From NCBI GenBank assembly GCA_007124095.1, contig SLFU01000094.1, forward strand, positions 1 through 39,981: a stretch of 39,981 nt of DNA. Direction: 5' to 3'. Shown one piece after another: positions 37,164 to 39,981 of this stretch. The notes beneath the pieces are model-generated. The model made no database searches. It had not been told where the DNA came from and saw nothing but the letters and a program-made list of their open reading frames with translations. The number at the start of each line of letters is the position of its first letter. The stretch's first letter is position 1. The DNA comes from Gemmatimonadota bacterium. GTDB lineage: Bacteria; Gemmatimonadota; Gemmatimonadetes; Longimicrobiales; Gaopeijiaceae. The position numbers and the translations under genes were made by a program.

Positions 37164-39325
37164 CGATCGGCACCTCCGCCTTCCCGGTTTGCACGGTACC
37201 GCTCAACGATCGCGACCAGCTCGTCCTTCCGGATCGGCTTGGTCAGGTGGTCGTCGCATCCGGCTGCCCGTGTCGTCTCTCGTTCCTCCTCGAGAGCGTG
37301 GGCCGTGAGCGCGAGAATCGGGATCGGCGGGCGCTCCTCTGCCGCTTCGAGCGCACGGATCTCGCGAGTCGCCTGGAGGCCGTCCATCTTGGGCATCTGG
37401 ATGTCCATGAGGACGAGGTCGAGGTCGTCCGTCCGACGGAAGGCTTCCAGGGCTTCTCGACCATTTTCCGCCATCACGAGTTCCAGAGTCGGGTCCTTCA
37501 GGTAGAGCTTGATGAGAAGCCGATTGTCCTCGACGTCTTCGGCGACCAGGATACGAAACGGGCGGGATGCGGGTGGTGTGGGATCCGGTTCGTGGGGTGG
37601 GCCCGGCTGCGTCCGGTGGTCCGTAACTTCTGTTGTGGCGGTTTCGGGACGCTCTTCTTTGTTTGCCATATGGAGGCGTGCAAGGGCCTGCGCGAGTGCC
37701 TTGCGTTGCACCGGTTTCACCATGTAGCTGCGAACGTTGAGGTCCTTGGATCGGGCGATGTCACCCCGGCGGTCGAGGGAGGTGAGCATGAAGACGGTCG
37801 CTCCCATCTTTACGTGGTCGTCTTCGATAACCTGGGCGACCTCGAAGCCGTCCATCCCCGGCATCTGTCCATCGAGGAGGATCAGGTCGAAGGGGCAAGC
37901 ATCACGCTCCGCGCCCCGGATCAGGGCGAGAGCTTCGGGGCCGCTCGCAGCCTCGACGACCTCACTTCCCCAGCCCATGAGGAACTCGGAGAGGATCAAG
38001 CGGTTCACGGAGTGGTCGTCGACCACGAGGCTTCGGATCCCTTCCAGATCGGCGTCCTCGATTCCCCTCAGGTCATGGCGCGCTTGGTCGTGTCCCTCCA
38101 TCGGGAGGACGAACCGAAAGCGGCTTCCCCCCTGCGCGGGGCTCTCGACCAGCAGTTCCCCCCCCATGAGTCCGACGATTCGGGAAGCGATGGTCAAGCC
38201 GAGCCCGGTTCCGCCGTGCTCCCTCGTCGGCGAGCCGTCGGCCTGAGTAAAGGGTTTGAAGAGCTCGGATCGGAAGCTGTCCGGAATCCCGGGTCCGGTG
38301 TCAGAGACGATGAACTCGATGAAATGTTGCTTCTGCCTCGGCCTCGCCTTGTGCGACCCTGCCAGTTGAACTTCGACGACCACCTCGCCGCTATCGGTGA
38401 ATTTCACCGCGTTTCCCACGAGGTTGGTCAGCACCTGACCCAACCTCGTCGCGTCGCCCCGAACTGCGGTCGGGACCTCCGAGTGAATTCGGAACACGAG
38501 CTCGAGCTCCTTCTGGTGGGCCTGGACGGCGAAGACCTGGCCAATGTCCTCCAGGAGCTCGTCGAGGTGGAGCGGCTCATCCTCGAGCTCGATCCCGGTG
38601 GCCTCGATCTTCGAGAGATCCAGGACGTCGTTGATCAGATCGAGGAGGGTCTGTCCGGCGGACTGGAAGATCTCCACGTATCGCCGCTGCTCTTCGCTCA
38701 GGTCGGTCTCGGCCAGGAGGCTCGCCATCCCGATGATGGCGTTCATCGGGGTGCGGATCTCGTGGCTCGTGTTGGCGAGGAACTGGGTCTTGGTGATGTT
38801 TGCCGACTCGGCCATTTGCTTGGCCGCGCGGAGGTCTCGCTCCTCTCGCTTCCTCTCTGTGATGTCCCGATAATTGGCGTAGGTCCCCACGCGGTGGCCC
38901 TTGAAGCGAATCGGCTGTGCGAGGATCGAGACGTGGACCGGACTGCCATCCGCCCTCATGCGGATGACATCCGCCTGGATTCGATCGTCCGTGTCCTCGC
39001 TCAGCCTCTGGGTGAGCTGTCGCGCCTCCTCCTTTTGCTCGGCGGGGACGAGGAGGTCGTCGATATTCCGGTCGACACAGGCGCGCTTAGGGTGCCCGAA
39101 GAGCCGTTCGAACTCCCGGTTCACCCGGAGGATTCGGCCGCCCTTTCCCAGCAGGCAAATGGCCTCCGGCACCGTCTCGAAGAGCGCTTCGAAGAAGGCA
39201 TGCCCGAACTCCGTGTTCCCCTCCAGCCCGGCGGCGGTGCCGGCCTTCGTGAGGGCATCCTGGAGCGAATCCCCGTCCTGCGAGCCCGAGTCGGCACCCC
39301 CACTGCCGGGGTGCGGGTCTGGCAT
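37160..39325 (-). CDS. Cytoplasmic hybrid histidine kinase PAS-HK-REC-REC
   Basis: Hybrid sensor kinase of 721 residues with no membrane segment. A PAS domain (about 42-160; FFEALFETVPEAICLLG, ending YRDITERKREE) senses an unknown intracellular signal. HisKA has H188 in NTSHEIRTPMNA; HATPase shows the N box NLVGNAVKF, SDTGPGIP and GGTGLGLTIASRIV. Two receivers follow: REC1 with D485 (LILLDGQMPG) and KP, REC2 with D641 (LVLMDIQMPKMDG) and TKP. The set lacks its own Hpt, which is supplied by the last gene of the operon. ATG 39325 has GGGAG eight bases upstream. Its TGA overlaps the ATG of the ATPase-receiver gene. Confidence 0.93.
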   Translation of the reverse strand: MPDPHPGSGGADSGSQDGDSLQDALTKAGTAAGLEGNTEFGHAFFEALFETVPEAICLLGKGGRILRVNREFERLFGHPKRACVDRNIDDLLVPAEQKEEARQLTQRLSEDTDDRIQADVIRMRADGSPVHVSILAQPIRFKGHRVGTYANYRDITERKREERDLRAAKQMAESANITKTQFLANTSHEIRTPMNAIIGMASLLAETDLSEEQRRYVEIFQSAGQTLLDLINDVLDLSKIEATGIELEDEPLHLDELLEDIGQVFAVQAHQKELELVFRIHSEVPTAVRGDATRLGQVLTNLVGNAVKFTDSGEVVVEVQLAGSHKARPRQKQHFIEFIVSDTGPGIPDSFRSELFKPFTQADGSPTREHGGTGLGLTIASRIVGLMGGELLVESPAQGGSRFRFVLPMEGHDQARHDLRGIEDADLEGIRSLVVDDHSVNRLILSEFLMGWGSEVVEAASGPEALALIRGAERDACPFDLILLDGQMPGMDGFEVAQVIEDDHVKMGATVFMLTSLDRRGDIARSKDLNVRSYMVKPVQRKALAQALARLHMANKEERPETATTEVTDHRTQPGPPHEPDPTPPASRPFRILVAEDVEDNRLLIKLYLKDPTLELVMAENGREALEAFRRTDDLDLVLMDIQMPKMDGLQATREIRALEAAEERPPIPILALTAHALEEERETTRAAGCDDHLTKPIRKDELVAIVERYRANREGGGADR

Positions 39326-39728
39326 TCTGTCTACTCCCAGGTTCGTGGTAGGTGGACGCCAAAGCCCGCCCTGGGCGGGGCATACATCGGGACCATGCCG
39401 CTTCGAATGTTCGTGGCCGGAACGATCAAGGTGGCTGAGGAAGAAGCTTCCGGGAACGGTGGGCGCCGCTCGCGGGCGGCCCCTACCGAATGCTTTCCGT
39501 CGAAAAGTACATACCTCCGGCGCCGAGCGCTACCGGGTGCCGGCGGAGTTGGCTCTGGCCGATGAGTTACTGGAGACCGTGGAGAGTTCCTCCCGGACCG
39601 CGGGACTCCGTGTCGAGGCAATATGAGCCGAAGCCCGCAAATGTCCCTGCTCGTCGTGCCCTTTCTCCGTCGGCATTCGTTCCGGCAAGGCATCTTCCTG
39701 CAACCAGATAGCAGTGCCACGCAATGTC
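39326..39728. other. Divergent region between kinase operon and prepilin gene
   Basis: About 400 bp without a supported gene. It holds an inverted repeat CCCGCC-ctg-GGCGGG at 39365-39379. Open frames on both strands here are continuations or shadows with poor starts. No convincing sigma70 promoter for the kinase operon could be picked. Binding sites for a sigma54 activator would be expected in the right-hand 150 bp, but none can be named. Confidence 0.4.
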
Positions 39729-39744
39729 TGGCACACGGATTGCA
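39729..39744 (+). promoter_or_regulatory. Sigma54 (-24/-12) promoter of the prepilin gene
   Basis: TGGCACACGGATTGCA matches the RpoN consensus TGGCACR-N4-TTGCW at every defined position; the GG (39730-39731) and GC (39742-39743) doublets are exactly ten bases apart. Transcription would start near 39755, about 60 bases before the GTG start. Pilin genes in many bacteria are driven by sigma54 through PilR-type activators, so the position makes sense. Confidence 0.8.
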
Positions 39745-39814
39745 TCCCAAAGTGCAGGGGGCGCTCGCAAGAGCGGTTCATTGCACTCAGAGCATTCAGA
39801 CAGGGAGGATAGCG

Positions 39815-39981
39815 GTGCCACGGCCGGCCCGAACCGAGAGATCCGGCGGTTTTACGCTGATCGAAGTCCTGGTGAGCCTGGTGATTCTGAGCGTGGGAGT
39901 TCTCGCTCTTGGTCAGCTCTTCTGGTTCTCGTCCAGGATGAGCACGGACAGCTATCTGAGAACAATGGCCCACGTGCAGGC
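39815..39981 (+). CDS. Prepilin-like protein (PilV/GspI type), 3' end cut by window
   Basis: The first 55 codons of a type IV pilin-like or pseudopilin gene. A short basic leader (PRPARTERSG) ends at the prepilin-peptidase site G/FTLIEVLVSLVILSVGVLA, with the conserved E5 of the mature protein and the hydrophobic N-terminal helix. The GVLAL-GQLF continuation is typical of minor pilins annotated PilV. GTG 39815 is preceded by GGGAGG at six bases. It runs off the window end. It lies divergently beside the assembly-ATPase operon, tying that ATPase to a pilus or type II secretion apparatus. Confidence 0.88.
   Translation, partial: MPRPARTERSGGFTLIEVLVSLVILSVGVLALGQLFWFSSRMSTDSYLRTMAHVQ

Noticed and set aside
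35328-37505. 725-codon plus-strand frame antisense to the ATPase-receiver gene
   Set aside because: Shadow of the real minus-strand gene, whose Walker, zinc and REC motifs are all intact.
37247-39565. 772-codon plus-strand frame antisense to the hybrid kinase
   Set aside because: Same reason: His/Asp/Glu-rich shadow of a well-recognised kinase.

Overview
The window is about two-thirds G+C, densely coded on both strands, and reads as a chromosomal segment of a didermic bacterium. A TonB-dependent receptor (outer membrane), several secreted proteins with signal peptides, the PhoH / 7TM-HD / YbeY cluster and a large M14 peptidase fit the Gemmatimonadota best. This phylum assignment is inference from gene content and base composition, because there is no rRNA gene here to test it.

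Layout. 1-7.2 kb (+): a tightly packed operon of phoH (5' cut by the window edge), a 7TM-HD phosphodiesterase, ybeY, an ABC1/UbiB-type kinase and a BtuB-like TonB receptor. 7.2-9.3 kb: a small membrane protein, a perfect 25-bp-arm palindromic element, and a phosphotransferase/P-loop fusion kinase. 9.3-13.1 kb (-): a sulfur-stress type operon of a CstB-like persulfide dioxygenase/rhodanese, an ArsR-family repressor with a Cys-x3-Cys pair, and an SLC13-type carrier carrying RCK_C domains, with a sigma70 promoter overlapped by a dyad. 13.1-18.4 kb (+): a short RecQ helicase, RNase G/E behind a structured leader, ribosomal proteins L21 and L27, and a membrane-bound lytic transglycosylase. 18.5-22.5 kb: chorismate mutase (-), then NfeD protease / FloA flotillin / a membrane-anchored partner (+). 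22.5-31.5 kb: aconitase (-), a secreted Ig-like protein (+), a periplasmic M14 peptidase (-), an ATP-grasp ligase (+) and a cardiolipin synthase (+). 31.6-34.5 kb: an orphan histidine-kinase-type ATPase (-), 5-formyltetrahydrofolate cyclo-ligase (-) with a 6S-RNA-like rod directly upstream, and a luciferase-like monooxygenase (+).

34.5-40 kb is the most unusual part. A cytoplasmic hybrid histidine kinase (PAS-HisKA-HATPase-REC-REC), a GspE/PilB-type assembly ATPase with a receiver domain fused to its C-terminus, and a free Hpt protein form one minus-strand operon in which each gene overlaps the next by ATGA. Between the ATPase and Hpt genes the ATGA junction is repeated by an exact 17-bp periodicity, which creates two six-codon mini-cistrons. 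Divergent from this operon, a prepilin-like gene (PilV type) starts at the window edge behind a textbook sigma54 promoter. The inferred system is a phosphorelay whose output domain sits on the pilus/secretion motor itself.

Start sites were moved inward from the longest reading frame where a Shine-Dalgarno sequence, signal peptide or family length supports it; this is stated in each entry.
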